Part shown: in pieces, positions 8,598 through 17,717 of the stretch
Layout: every line of letters starts with the position of its first letter
Position numbering within the stretch: position 1 is the first letter of the stretch
Assembly: GCA_964444135.1 (NCBI GenBank)
Contig: CAYUFX010000026.1
Coordinates: 1 to 49,984 of the forward strand
Source of the DNA: NIOZ-UU13 sp964444135
GTDB taxonomy: Bacteria > Planctomycetota > Phycisphaerae > Sedimentisphaerales > Anaerobacaceae
DNA length: 49,984 nucleotides
Reading direction: 5' to 3'
Program-made: the position numbers and the translations under genes
The notes under the pieces: generated by a model
What the model was told of the DNA's origin: nothing
Database searches by the model: none
Seen by the model: the letters and a program-made list of their open reading frames with translations, nothing else

Positions 8598-9306
8598 AAC
8601 TACCACGCATAAAGCCCTTTACAATATGCTATTGAGCAATACTCCATTACAAGGAAGTCAAAACGTGAAACTCAAGAAATTCGGCGTAGAAAATCCGGAC
8701 GAATACTGGTTGCACCGGCGGGAGGAAAACAGGGTTTCAGAAAGACGCCTCCACAGGTTTTTAAGCACGCTGGTTGACGAAATGTTTCCTTACAAAGCAA
8801 GGGTTCTGGACTGTGGGGTTGGTTCGGGACATGTCTTTCGGCTATGCAGTGAAAAACATGATACTTACGGTGTAGAGCTTTCTGCCAAAGCTATTGCGAT
8901 GTGTGATTTCCCGACAAATAACATCAAACAGGCCGATTTGAACAATGGCATTCCCGAATTCGGCGTCAGGTTCGATGTTATTATTGCAAGTATGCTCCTA
9001 CACTGGCTAAATAAACCGCTCGAATTTCTATGCCGGGCCAAAGATAACCTTACCCCACAGGGACACCTTATAGTAGTCATACCCAACATAACATTTTATC
9101 GTTATCGTATAGCGTATTTATTCGGGCGATTTCCGCCAATAAGCTCCAGTCATAAGAACTTTCAGACCCCCGCGGAAGTTGAACAGATGTTCGAAAAAGC
9201 CAGCCTGAAAGTAGAAAGAAGACTGTCACCACGAAAATACATCAGAGCCAGACTATGGCCTGCACTTTTCTCGACTGATATAGTTTACGTCCTCAAACCA
9301 ACATAA
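8590..9306 (+). CDS. SAM-dependent class I methyltransferase
   Basis: The Rossmann-fold SAM site is VLDCGVGSGHVF (motif I). The acidic strand follows in GVELSAKAIAMC, and DVIIASMLLHWLNKP forms the post-motif region typical of Methyltransf_11/12 enzymes. Length is 238 residues. The start codon overlaps the end of the radical SAM gene, so they probably act in the same pathway. The first 25 residues lack conserved features, and an in-frame ATG at 8665 region is an alternative start. The acceptor is unknown, with a glycan or glycolipid most likely from the neighbours. Confidence 0.85.
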   Translation: MLETTTHKALYNMLLSNTPLQGSQNVKLKKFGVENPDEYWLHRREENRVSERRLHRFLSTLVDEMFPYKARVLDCGVGSGHVFRLCSEKHDTYGVELSAKAIAMCDFPTNNIKQADLNNGIPEFGVRFDVIIASMLLHWLNKPLEFLCRAKDNLTPQGHLIVVIPNITFYRYRIAYLFGRFPPISSSHKNFQTPAEVEQMFEKASLKVERRLSPRKYIRARLWPALFSTDIVYVLKPT

Positions 9307-9325
9307 GCAGAGGAACCATCCGATT

Positions 9326-10054
9326 ATGAAACTCGCCGTCTTGGAGACATTTCGACAAACAACCAACAAACTTTATATTCTTATCGACAGTAACAGCAAA
9401 TACCTCGTTAAGAGCTATTGCGGTCCTGACAGATTCACAAGAAATCAGCAGGAAAAATTTATGATAAACCATTGGGAAAAAACCGGCTTTACGGTTCCGC
9501 AGATTTACGACAAAACAGTCCCTGATGTTCCTGAGCCGTATCTTGTAACCGACTTCATCGAAGGCCCGTCCCTGCGAGAGTATCTGTCAGCAGAAAACCA
9601 CACGATGCCGGAAAAGCTTACAGTTCTGGCGAAACTTTTTGAGCAATTGCGTCGGCGTCACGATACTGCCATTCAAACTAACGATCCATATCTTATACAT
9701 TATGACCCCAGCTCCGGCAACATCATATATACCGCAGATAATTTCTATTTTGTTGATTTTGAATCACCTCCTAAAAGCAGATGGACCATTCCAGAGTCTG
9801 CGAGTATAGAACTGGCGACTCTTTGCAGGTGGGTAGTGCGTGACCTCGGGTCAAAATTCCTTGAACAGGTTCTAAAGCAAATGGTTACGGCTTACAAAGG
9901 ACAAGAAACCTTGCTAAATCTTGTAGTGAAGCGCACCAACGCCCGGCCATTTCAGTTCTATCACCGCTGGAAAAATCAAAGACACAAAATGTTATATCCA
10001 AACGATGTAACAAAATATGATATCGCAGACGGCTTATCGCATATCATAATCTAA
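9326..10054 (+). CDS. Small kinase-like protein (APH/LPS-kinase superfamily)
   Basis: HYDPSSGNIIY carries the HxDxxxxN catalytic-loop pattern of eukaryotic-like and aminoglycoside-phosphotransferase kinases. FYFVDFESP supplies the metal-binding Asp. N-lobe features are weaker, though LVKSYCG may carry the ATP lysine. YLVTDFIEGPSLREYL matches the hinge and helix D region. The length (242 residues) suits a single WaaP/RIO-like domain. AGAGGAA precedes the ATG. It is the third kinase-like domain in this cluster, so sequential phosphorylation of a glycolipid is plausible but unproven. It faces the leftward operon tail-to-tail; the 65-base gap has no clear terminator. Confidence 0.72.
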   Translation: MKLAVLETFRQTTNKLYILIDSNSKYLVKSYCGPDRFTRNQQEKFMINHWEKTGFTVPQIYDKTVPDVPEPYLVTDFIEGPSLREYLSAENHTMPEKLTVLAKLFEQLRRRHDTAIQTNDPYLIHYDPSSGNIIYTADNFYFVDFESPPKSRWTIPESASIELATLCRWVVRDLGSKFLEQVLKQMVTAYKGQETLLNLVVKRTNARPFQFYHRWKNQRHKMLYPNDVTKYDIADGLSHIII

Positions 10055-10119
10055 AGCCCCATAATTCCTACTTGGAACGCATGCAGAAAAAGACCTAATC
10101 TACGCTGACGGCATTCCCC

Positions 10120-11022
10120 TTATCGCTGACATTTACATCCTTCTACTTCCAACGCAAGTCCAAACCTTGTCCGTTCTAAGAATGCATTGATACTACGAAC
10201 GGCAATCAAATTACGCGCCGATATCGGGCGGGAACTCACACTAACATGGCAAACATTTTCCCCTTCAATTGCTAACAGACGAAAGCCCGACTCGAGTAAA
10301 ATCGTGAGAAGGTCCTGACATTTGTATCCAAACCTGAGGAAATGCCTCTCGATACACTCAAAAAACACACATTGAACCCTGCCCAACAAACCCGTTGCCC
10401 CATCCAGTACGAACTTCTCATAGCCTTCGCAGTCTATCTTCAATAGGGAAATATGGTCGCCGCCGAAATCAAATTGGTCAAGCCTTCTAACTGGAACCAT
10501 CATGAAGGGCTCGCCAAAAACAACCGCGTTTCTGTCGTCGTCCTTTTTGTTATCAGAGAACCCAACAATTCCGTCTCGCTCGCCTACCGCAACGTTGAAA
10601 ATACGCACATTTTCTGCTCTATTCAGAGCAACATTACCTTCAAGGTACTTATAGATTCTTGGATGTGGCTCAAAAGAATAAATCCTCCCGTGCCTGCCGA
10701 CGATCATAGAAGACAGCAACGTTAGAAAACCAACATTTGCCCCAACATCGATAACAACGTCGCCAGCCTTTAGGTAACGCTTCAGAAACCTCTGTTCCTC
10801 CGGATAACTTTGCACCCCCAAATACTGGTCCACCCACAATACCATCGAAACACTCGAGGGGTAGAATCTTAGAACAAAACCATTCATCTGTATCCGCAGT
10901 AAGTGCGATAACTTGAGCTTCATCAGCACATTGGATGCTTTTTTCAGCAGACTCTTTTTCAGACTCGAACGACCAATCTCACAAGACCGTTGCCCAAGAC
11001 GCATCGTAATAACCTTTCTCAA
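10120..11022 (-). CDS. FkbM-family methyltransferase
   Basis: Motif I VIDVGANVGFLTLLSS, then IYSFEPHPRIYKYLEGN and LLKIDCEGYEKFVLDGA, are the canonical FkbM blocks. FkbM-type enzymes O-methylate sugars or polyketides using SAM. This is the last gene of the leftward rhamnose/glycan operon and probably caps or decorates a glycan chain. Its N-terminal end overlaps the 3' end of the glycosyltransferase gene by about 44 bases. A downstream ATG (MRLGQRS, at 11004) would shorten the overlap. Length is 300 residues. Confidence 0.88.
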   Translation of the reverse strand: MRKVITMRLGQRSCEIGRSSLKKSLLKKASNVLMKLKLSHLLRIQMNGFVLRFYPSSVSMVLWVDQYLGVQSYPEEQRFLKRYLKAGDVVIDVGANVGFLTLLSSMIVGRHGRIYSFEPHPRIYKYLEGNVALNRAENVRIFNVAVGERDGIVGFSDNKKDDDRNAVVFGEPFMMVPVRRLDQFDFGGDHISLLKIDCEGYEKFVLDGATGLLGRVQCVFFECIERHFLRFGYKCQDLLTILLESGFRLLAIEGENVCHVSVSSRPISARNLIAVRSINAFLERTRFGLALEVEGCKCQR

Positions 11023-12019
11023 TCACATCAAGCACATGCTTGGCCATCTTTACACAATTGAATTCGCTATGAGCCCTTTCCATACCCACTCTCGCGATTC
11101 TTTTTCTTTCATCCTCATTACACAAGTACCAGTCTGCCAGACTGAAAAACTCCTGGGGTGTATCAAAATATTTCAAATGCGTCCCATCCTTAAATAGCAG
11201 GTCCGAGTCCGGCACACGCTTGGCCAATACAAAAGCCCCACAAGCAAGACACTCAACCAGTCTATCGGAATGATATAACCGAACACTATTGACCGCATTG
11301 ATGCTAAGTGATATCTTTGCATTACTTAAGGCCTGAAAATAATCAATTCCTTCGAGCGGCGGGTTGCCGAAGCACGCATACAGTCTGGCATTTGGCATCG
11401 TAGAGAGTCTCTGCAAAATAGAGTATCTATCCGGGTCGTTGTCACCTTCCGGATGACGGCCTTTTCCCGCAAAAATAATATCAGTTCTAAACTGCTCAAC
11501 AACCTCGTACGGTCGCTGAATATCAGGGTCACAAGGACAGGGTATAAATGCACAACGAGGAACACCTGCATCCTTATAAAACTGGAGCCATTTACCGGCA
11601 TTAGTAGCAATAACAATATCCATTTTTCTGGCAATTGCAACTCTATCCGGGTCATTTTCAGGCCATGCAGCAGTATCTCTGCCGATAAAAATTGCCTTGG
11701 GTGCAACTGAGCGCAAAGCATCAACTGTCCACCAGTCAAGGTACTTCATAGCTGATATTATTACAATGTCCGGATGATAATGTTTCACTTGGTCTGCAAG
11801 AACTGCGTCAACTTGTTTCTTAACAAACAGCCGGGCGAAAATCCGACTTTTGATTGGACTGAATTGCAGCATTATATTCCTGTAACTGAAACGCTGAACA
11901 TCGTGGCCAAGACGAATAAAACCCTTTATCCAATGCCGCCTTTCTATATGGATTGATTGCGGTTTTTCGTCCTTGAAATCAGTTATTATGAATATCCGTT
12001 TTGGTATCGGCATTGTCAT
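10979..12019 (-). CDS. CgeB-like glycosyltransferase (group 1)
   Basis: The protein starts with a GT-B-like strand (RIFIITDF). It contains FIGRDTAAWPENDPD and a C-terminal donor-site segment SDRLVECLACGAFVLAKRVPDSDLLF followed by DGTHLKYFDTPQEF. In CgeB-type and group 1 glycosyltransferases this region carries the conserved E/G residues that bind the nucleotide sugar. I chose the ATG at 12019 (MTMPIPKR), which has AAAGG nine bases upstream. The in-frame TTG at 12043 is less likely. It lies between the broken methyltransferase and FkbM in the rhamnose operon. Donor and acceptor are unknown. Confidence 0.8.
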   Translation of the reverse strand: MTMPIPKRIFIITDFKDEKPQSIHIERRHWIKGFIRLGHDVQRFSYRNIMLQFSPIKSRIFARLFVKKQVDAVLADQVKHYHPDIVIISAMKYLDWWTVDALRSVAPKAIFIGRDTAAWPENDPDRVAIARKMDIVIATNAGKWLQFYKDAGVPRCAFIPCPCDPDIQRPYEVVEQFRTDIIFAGKGRHPEGDNDPDRYSILQRLSTMPNARLYACFGNPPLEGIDYFQALSNAKISLSINAVNSVRLYHSDRLVECLACGAFVLAKRVPDSDLLFKDGTHLKYFDTPQEFFSLADWYLCNEDERKRIARVGMERAHSEFNCVKMAKHVLDVIEKGYYDASWATVL

Positions 12020-12074
12020 TTTCCAAAAACCTTTCGCCAACAAACATCCTGGTCTATCTTAAAGTCCTGCGTAC

Positions 12075-12675
12075 TCATAACAAGTGTTCCCATATCTTCA
12101 GACTATATTTCTTTACTACTTTTCCCCAGCACACAAACCATTTATCAATACGCACAATTTTATTAATATCAATATCGTGAGAGTAGCGTTTCTTAATATC
12201 ACTTAGTTTCCTGAATATTCGAATATGTGCAGGATCGTTAAATGTGGGCAGAGTAAATATCATATCAGTTTCTTTTTTGATATTGTTTATAATGGCACGG
12301 TCATCTCTGATATGTTCCAGCACCTCCAAGCTATAACCAGGTCATAATCACGGTTAAAAACATCGCTATTCCTGCAGTCACCTACCGAAAAAGATTAATT
12401 GACGGTTTTTTTGCAAATTCAATCGCTTCCGGACTAAAATCGATACCATGATAATCCTTAAATCCTTCATCATAGAGGTAATGAGTAAATTGCCCTGTAC
12501 CGCAACCTATCTCAAGTATCTTAGGTTGTGCAAATTGTTTTACAAATTTTATGACCTGCGTCCATAAAACATAATAAGGCGAATCCTTATAATGCAGGTG
12601 AAATTTTCCCGAAGACCGGTAAACACCGGTATAATACTCTGGACCTTTTTCTTTTATCATTCTCGTCCCAATCAT
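12075..12675 (-). pseudogene. SAM methyltransferase broken by two frameshifts
   Basis: The N-terminal part (from 12675) has the SAM motif ILEIGCGTGQFTHYLYDEG and GIDFSPEAIEFA, then runs into a stop at about 12382. Adding one base to the A5 run at 12388-12392 restores the frame and gives VGDCRNSDVFNRDYDLVIA. One more base near 12330 then joins the last part, LEVLEHIRDDRAIINNI. Repaired, it would be a normal class I methyltransferase of about 200 residues, with DYDLVIA-LEVLEHI as the standard post-motif segment. Either this is a young pseudogene or the assembly has two single-base losses; the homopolymer at one site makes the second option credible. Confidence 0.8.
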
Positions 12676-12680
12676 TTATT

Positions 12681-13694
12681 TCAGCGATTTCCGTACATCG
12701 ATTCGTAGTATTTCTGATAGTCGCCGCAGACAACGTTACTGAGCCAATCCTGATTCTGAAGATACCAGTCTATGGTTTTATTAATACCTTCCTCAAAGCT
12801 TACCGACGGGCGCCAATTAAGCTCACTAATTATTTTACTCGCATCAATGGCGTATCGCCTGTCATGTCCCGGCCTGTCGGTAACATGCTTAATCAATGAT
12901 TTTGGCTTGCCCAAACGGTTAAGTATTACATCAATCACTTCCAGATTTGTCTTTTCATTACAGCCCCCGATGTTATAAATCTCGCCGGGCGGCGCCTTTT
13001 GTAAAACCTGCCATACAGATGTGCAATGGTCATATACATACAGCCAATCCCGCACATATAAGCCGTCGCCGTAAACGGGTAATTCTTTATCATTAAGAGC
13101 ATTGTTAATCATCAGCGGTATCATTTTCTCAGGAAACTGATATTCGCCGTAGTTATTTGAGCATCTTGTGATGTTATATTTTACGCCCCAGGTATGACCG
13201 AAAGCTCGCACCAGATGGTCGGCCGCGGCCTTACTGGCTGAATACGGAGAATTCGGGCTCAGTGGTGTTTCTTCGGTGAATTTGCCATCCGGCCCGAGCG
13301 CACCATAGACCTCATCGGTCGAAATTTGAATAAACCGCTCTAAGTTTTTGTCACGGGCGGCTTCAAGCAGGGTTAATGTGCCGACAATATTGGTTTCTAT
13401 AAAGACTTTAGGCCCGGTGATTGAACGGTCCACATGACTTTCAGCGGCAAAATTAACTATCACATCGATTTGGTATTCGTCGATAATTTTTTCAATCAGA
13501 GTGCCGTCGCATATATCACCTTTTACGAATTTGTGATTTTTATGCTCTAAGAATTCAGCGAGGTTTTCGAGATTGCCGGCATAGGTCAACTTATCGAGAT
13601 TGACGATAAAACAATCGGGATGCTCCGAAAGCACCATTCGCACAAAATTGCTTCCTATAAATCCCGCACCACCTGTAACCAGAATCTTTTTCAT
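12681..13694 (-). CDS. rmlB: dTDP-glucose 4,6-dehydratase RmlB
   Basis: RmlB catalyses the second step of dTDP-L-rhamnose synthesis, making dTDP-4-keto-6-deoxyglucose with a tightly bound NAD. The sequence shows the extended-SDR glycine motif TGGAGFIGSNF at the N-terminus, NLDKLTYAGNLENL, the STDEVYGAL strand, and the catalytic YSASK. RCSNNYGEYQFPEKMIP is also diagnostic. Length (337 residues) is normal. Its start overlaps the rmlD stop by four bases (ATGA), so translation is coupled. The broken methyltransferase follows after five bases. Confidence 0.96.
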   Translation of the reverse strand: MKKILVTGGAGFIGSNFVRMVLSEHPDCFIVNLDKLTYAGNLENLAEFLEHKNHKFVKGDICDGTLIEKIIDEYQIDVIVNFAAESHVDRSITGPKVFIETNIVGTLTLLEAARDKNLERFIQISTDEVYGALGPDGKFTEETPLSPNSPYSASKAAADHLVRAFGHTWGVKYNITRCSNNYGEYQFPEKMIPLMINNALNDKELPVYGDGLYVRDWLYVYDHCTSVWQVLQKAPPGEIYNIGGCNEKTNLEVIDVILNRLGKPKSLIKHVTDRPGHDRRYAIDASKIISELNWRPSVSFEEGINKTIDWYLQNQDWLSNVVCGDYQKYYESMYGNR

Positions 13695-14545
13695 AATTGA
13701 CTTAAAAAACGCTCCAACGAGACCTGCCAGCGTTCAATCGGCTCGTCAAGAAGAGCCTGTATCTTGCTACAATCGAATCGGCTGTTTAGAGGCCTGTCAG
13801 CTCCAGTTTTCCAATCGCTTGTTTTACAGGGCAACAGGTTAACATCCATCGAGAGCTTGTCAAATATAAACTTTGCCATTTCGTATCGGCTGACGTAGCC
13901 GGCACTTGCGAAATGAAATAAACCCGTTGGTTTTATTCGCAATAATTCGCAGATTACTTTGGCCGCTTCGGTCGTAGCCGTCGGCGAACCTATCTGGTCG
14001 TCAACAACCTTTAAAGCCTTATCAGTATTAGTTTTTGCACGCTGGATTATCTTGGTAACAAAATTATTACCTGCTAATCCATAAGTCCATTCAACACGCA
14101 CTATACAATTCTTGCAGCCGCTCTGGGCTAAAAGCCGCTCCCCCGCCAGTTTCGTTTTGCCGTATTCGTTGATAGGTTTAGGAGTATTAGTTTCAACATA
14201 AGGTCTATCCAACTTACCGTCAAAAATAAAATCGGTACTTATGTGAAGTAACCAGGCATTGGCTTCTTTCACGAGAGCCCCCAAGCGTCCAACCGCTTCT
14301 GCGTTGATCCGATACGCTAATTCGTCTTCGCGCTCGGCGCCATCAACATTGGTATAAGCTGCGCAGTTGACGATTGTCTTTGTGTTACTGAGAGCTTCCT
14401 TCAACTGCTGAGAGTTAGTAATATCAAATTCCGGTAAATCAAATACCTCAACATTAAAGCCCTGCTGTCCGCAGATTTTTGCCAGGTCCGTTCCAAGCAT
14501 CCCCCTGCCGCCGATAATGGCAATCCTCGTATCATCAGTTGCCAT
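13691..14545 (-). CDS. rmlD: dTDP-4-dehydrorhamnose reductase RmlD
   Basis: RmlD performs the last step of dTDP-L-rhamnose synthesis, the NAD(P)H-dependent reduction of the 4-keto group. The N-terminal dinucleotide motif is GGRGMLGTDL. NCAAYTNVDGAE and STDFIFDG are RmlD-type strands, and the catalytic YGKTK motif sits in INEYGKTKLAGERLL. The C-terminal GADRPLNSRFDCSK is the usual RmlD end block. It has 284 residues, as expected. It shares one base with the rmlC stop region and overlaps rmlB by four bases, so it lies in the middle of the rml operon. Confidence 0.95.
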   Translation of the reverse strand: MATDDTRIAIIGGRGMLGTDLAKICGQQGFNVEVFDLPEFDITNSQQLKEALSNTKTIVNCAAYTNVDGAEREDELAYRINAEAVGRLGALVKEANAWLLHISTDFIFDGKLDRPYVETNTPKPINEYGKTKLAGERLLAQSGCKNCIVRVEWTYGLAGNNFVTKIIQRAKTNTDKALKVVDDQIGSPTATTEAAKVICELLRIKPTGLFHFASAGYVSRYEMAKFIFDKLSMDVNLLPCKTSDWKTGADRPLNSRFDCSKIQALLDEPIERWQVSLERFLSQL

Positions 14546-15105
14546 CAGAGCCTCCCAAAATCCGGCAATTTATCAGGCCGAAAGTCTTTAAGTCTGGGAT
14601 ATTCTTTATCTTTGGGTGATAAGATGGGCTCCTTTATTGGCCAGTCGATGTTAAGATCTGGGTCATTCCAGATGATCCCGTTTTCAGTCGCAGGATTATA
14701 GTAATCGGTGCACTTATATGAAAAAACCGCCGTATCGCTTATAACACAAAATCCATGAGCAAAACCCGGCGGAATATACATCTGCCTGTGGTTCGCATCG
14801 GAAAGTTCCTCACTGACCCACTGACTAAATGTCGGAGAACCTCTACGAATATCAACGACAATATCCACAACCCCACCTGATATAACCTGAACCAACTTAC
14901 CTTGCGACTGCGGGTGTTGAAAATGTAAGCCCCTTAAAACACCCCTCTTGGAAAACGAAATATTGTCCTGTACAAAAGGGCCCTGGATACCGACATTCCC
15001 GTAACGCGCGTTGTTCCAGGTCTCTAAAAAGAATCCCCTATCATCCGAGAATACATCCGGCTCCAATACGAGCACACCTTCCAGCTTTGTCTCTTTAACA
15101 TTCAT
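14545..15105 (-). CDS. rmlC: dTDP-4-dehydrorhamnose 3,5-epimerase RmlC
   Basis: RmlC epimerises C3 and C5 of dTDP-4-keto-6-deoxyglucose. The cupin-fold protein has the diagnostic GVLRGLHFQHPQSQGKLV (catalytic-site His) and MYIPPGFAHGFCV blocks. The C-terminal IIWNDPDLNIDWP is typical of true RmlC enzymes. It has 186 residues, the usual size. It follows rmlA after 22 bases and precedes rmlD with a one-base overlap, completing the four-gene dTDP-rhamnose set. Confidence 0.96.
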   Translation of the reverse strand: MNVKETKLEGVLVLEPDVFSDDRGFFLETWNNARYGNVGIQGPFVQDNISFSKRGVLRGLHFQHPQSQGKLVQVISGGVVDIVVDIRRGSPTFSQWVSEELSDANHRQMYIPPGFAHGFCVISDTAVFSYKCTDYYNPATENGIIWNDPDLNIDWPIKEPILSPKDKEYPRLKDFRPDKLPDFGRL

Positions 15106-15127
15106 TTTGTACTAAATATCTCTTTTG

Positions 15128-15853
15128 TCATTGTGGAGGTTCATTCACAACCAATTCATTGGCCCTATTAAGCGATTCGAACGTCCCGGCGTCTGTCCAC
15201 CAGCCTTCGAGAATATCATAAGCCAACTGGCCTTTTTCGATATAAGCCTCGTTAACGTGAGTAATTTCCAATTCTCCGCGAGCCGATGGCTTGAGGGTTC
15301 GTATTATATCGAAAACCGCCGCATCATAAAAATATATACCGGTTACGGCGTAATCCGACTTGGGTTCTTCGGGCTTTTCTTCAATACCAATAACCTTGTC
15401 GCCGGACAGCTCGGCAACCCCGAAACGCTGCGGCTCGGATACCTGCTTAAGGAGTATCCTCGCGCCGGTTTTCTGGGCGATGAACTTGTCGGCATAGCCT
15501 TTCAGACCGCTTTCAAAGATATTGTCGCCGAGAATAACAACCAGAGATTGACCGCTGGCGAAATTTTCAGCCAACGCAAGAGCCTGCGCAATCCCACCCG
15601 CCTGGTCCTGGACCTTATATGTAAATCGACAGCCGAAATCTTTACCCGAACCAAGCAGGCTGACAACATCGCCCATGTGCTCAACGCCGGTGACAATCAG
15701 AATTTCCTCTATACCGATAGAAGTTAGTTTTTCAATAGGGTAATATATCATCGGCTTTTGCCCCACGCCAAGCAGATGTTTATTTGTCACCTTGGTCAGC
15801 GGCATAAGCCGCGAGCCCGTGCCGCCGGCAAGAACAACTCCTCTTAAATCCAT
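15128..15853 (-). CDS. rmlA: Glucose-1-phosphate thymidylyltransferase RmlA (short form)
   Basis: RmlA makes dTDP-glucose from glucose-1-phosphate and dTTP. The nucleotide-binding start LAGGTGSRLMPLT, the KPMIYYPIEKL segment, and VILGDNIFE (metal-binding Asp) are all present. At 241 residues it lacks the C-terminal part of the roughly 290-residue enterobacterial enzymes. Such short forms are common in other phyla, so I do not treat it as truncated. AAGGAAG precedes the ATG. It is followed by rmlC and preceded by an SDR gene 35 bases away. The clustering with rmlB, C and D makes dTTP/glucose specificity likely. Confidence 0.9.
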   Translation of the reverse strand: MDLRGVVLAGGTGSRLMPLTKVTNKHLLGVGQKPMIYYPIEKLTSIGIEEILIVTGVEHMGDVVSLLGSGKDFGCRFTYKVQDQAGGIAQALALAENFASGQSLVVILGDNIFESGLKGYADKFIAQKTGARILLKQVSEPQRFGVAELSGDKVIGIEEKPEEPKSDYAVTGIYFYDAAVFDIIRTLKPSARGELEITHVNEAYIEKGQLAYDILEGWWTDAGTFESLNRANELVVNEPPQ

Positions 15854-15888
15854 ATTTACTTCCTTAACAAATAAGCAATCACCATTTC

Positions 15889-16668
15889 TCAGGTAATCGC
15901 TTTCGTTGCTCCCGTCGTGAACCCGCCATCAACCAAAATTATCTGGCCTGTAATATACTCAGAAGCATCCGATGCCAAAAAGACAACCGTCCCATCAAGG
16001 TCGTTCGGCTGGCCCGGGCGATTAAGAGGAATACGCTCCGTAATATAATCCACCCACTCTTTGTTCTCGTATAAAACTGCGTTTTGCGCCGTCTTAAACC
16101 AGCCGGGAGCCAGCACGTTGACCGTAATTCCGAACTTGCCCCATTCCGCAGCCAGACTCCTTGTCATTGACAGGACACCCCCCCGACTTGCGGTATAAGC
16201 TGCAATACCCTCCATTCCGAAAACACACGTACACGAACCGACGTTTATTATCCGGCCATACTTTCTCTTTATCATCTCCTTGGCAACCGCCTGAGCACAA
16301 AAAAAGCTGCCTTTAAGATTGGTATCCAGGACGGTGTCCCAATCCTCCTGAGTAACTTCCGTAGTTGGCTTTCTAATATTCAAGCCGGCATTGTTTACCA
16401 GAATATCGATTCTTCCATACTCTTTTATAGCCATCCGAACCATATTCTCAATGTCACTTTGCGAAAGCACATCCAACTGGACAGTTATTGCCCCTCTACC
16501 CAAAGACTCTATTTCCTGCTTGAATTCGGTCAGTCTTGATAATTCCCTGCTCGTAATAACCAAATCAGCCCCGGCTCTAGCAAGTGCCCTGGCGAAATAC
16601 TGACCCAGACCGCGGCTGGTCCCGGTTACAATTGCCACTTTGCCGGAAAGATTAAAAAGGTCTTGCAT
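15889..16668 (-). CDS. Short-chain dehydrogenase with an altered YxxxK motif
   Basis: This is a classical SDR of 259 residues. The cofactor motif is GTSRGLGQYF, NNAGLNIRKP is the central strand, and FLASDASEYITGQIILVDGG is the standard C-terminal block. The closest general type is gluconate 5-dehydrogenase/3-oxoacyl-ACP reductase-like. The catalytic tetrad is unusual: the expected YxxxK reads YTASR, with arginine (codon CGG) in place of the lysine that binds the cofactor ribose and lowers the Tyr pKa. It is 17 bases downstream of a zinc dehydrogenase, so the two may act on one sugar substrate. Confidence 0.86.
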   Translation of the reverse strand: MQDLFNLSGKVAIVTGTSRGLGQYFARALARAGADLVITSRELSRLTEFKQEIESLGRGAITVQLDVLSQSDIENMVRMAIKEYGRIDILVNNAGLNIRKPTTEVTQEDWDTVLDTNLKGSFFCAQAVAKEMIKRKYGRIINVGSCTCVFGMEGIAAYTASRGGVLSMTRSLAAEWGKFGITVNVLAPGWFKTAQNAVLYENKEWVDYITERIPLNRPGQPNDLDGTVVFLASDASEYITGQIILVDGGFTTGATKAIT

Positions 16669-16685
16669 CCTCTCTTCCTCAAACT

Positions 16686-17717
16686 TTACGGTTTCAAAAC
16701 AATCTTTAGCAAGTTTTCCTTGGCTGTGAGCAATCGCTCAAAGGCCTCCGGCCCCTCTTCCAACGGCAAAACATCACTGATTAAGGGCTCGACGTTAATC
16801 TTGCCCGAGGCCACTAAGTCTATACAATCACGAAATTCACCCGAACTGGCATAAGAACCAGTGAAGGTAAGCTCCCTGGCAACCAATTCCTGTAAATTAA
16901 ACTCGGCGGCCTTTTCCAGATTACCAACAGCAACGAGATGGCCACCGGTCTTGGTTATCGAAACTCCATCGAGAAAGGTCTGCGCGTATCCGACGGCCTC
17001 GAAAGTAACATCTGCCCCTTTCTTCTCTGTTTCCTTAAAAATCATTTCTCTTAGGTCGGATTTAAGGGGATTAATGACTTTATCCGCACCCAGCTTCTGC
17101 GCTAGACCAAGCCGAAATTCATTGATGTCGGCGACGAAGACCCTGGCTGCACCCCTCAGCCGGGCTGCCTGCAAAATGAAAAGGCCGATTGTCCCGGCCC
17201 CAATAACCACAACAGTATCATTAGTAGATATGGGCGCTCTATTGCCCGCATGTGTACCTATTGATGCCGGCTCCAAAAGGGCCGCCTGAGTAAACGACAT
17301 ATTGTCCGGAATCTTCGAGACAATCCACCACGGCACCGCAACATATTCAGCAAACGCACCGTGCCTTTTGAACTCCGGCGTGGAAACTCCTAATACCTGT
17401 CTTTTTTCACAGCGATTATACAAGCCCTTCCGGCAAGGCCGGCATTTATTGCAATATACAGTTGAATCAAAGCAAACTCTATCGCCCTTCACAAAACCAT
17501 TTACTTTTTTATCCACTTCTTCAACAATGCCTGCCGCCTCATGGCCCATAATCAAAGGAGGAATTCTTCTGCCGGTCTTGCCTGTGAAGCCATGAACGTC
17601 CGAACCACAAATTCCACAGGCCTTTACACTTATCAGCACCTCATCATCACCTACTGCTGGGTCGGGAAAGTCTGAATATTCAAAACAATATGGTTTAGTG
17701 TAAAGTAAAGCCTTCAA
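16686..17717 (-). CDS. Zinc-dependent alcohol/polyol dehydrogenase (MDR family)
   Basis: This is a medium-chain dehydrogenase of the sorbitol/threonine/galactitol-phosphate dehydrogenase type (343 residues). Catalytic-zinc residues are in CGICGSDVHGF and GHEAAGIVEEV. The four structural-zinc cysteines are in YCNKCRPCRKGLYNRC. The nucleotide-binding motif is VIGAGTIGLF. The start is TTG, supported by GAGGA seven bases upstream. It is the first gene of the leftward operon, so the operon promoter should lie in 17718-17914, shared with the divergent sulfatase. The exact substrate is not recognisable. Confidence 0.88.
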   Translation of the reverse strand: MKALLYTKPYCFEYSDFPDPAVGDDEVLISVKACGICGSDVHGFTGKTGRRIPPLIMGHEAAGIVEEVDKKVNGFVKGDRVCFDSTVYCNKCRPCRKGLYNRCEKRQVLGVSTPEFKRHGAFAEYVAVPWWIVSKIPDNMSFTQAALLEPASIGTHAGNRAPISTNDTVVVIGAGTIGLFILQAARLRGAARVFVADINEFRLGLAQKLGADKVINPLKSDLREMIFKETEKKGADVTFEAVGYAQTFLDGVSITKTGGHLVAVGNLEKAAEFNLQELVARELTFTGSYASSGEFRDCIDLVASGKINVEPLISDVLPLEEGPEAFERLLTAKENLLKIVLKP

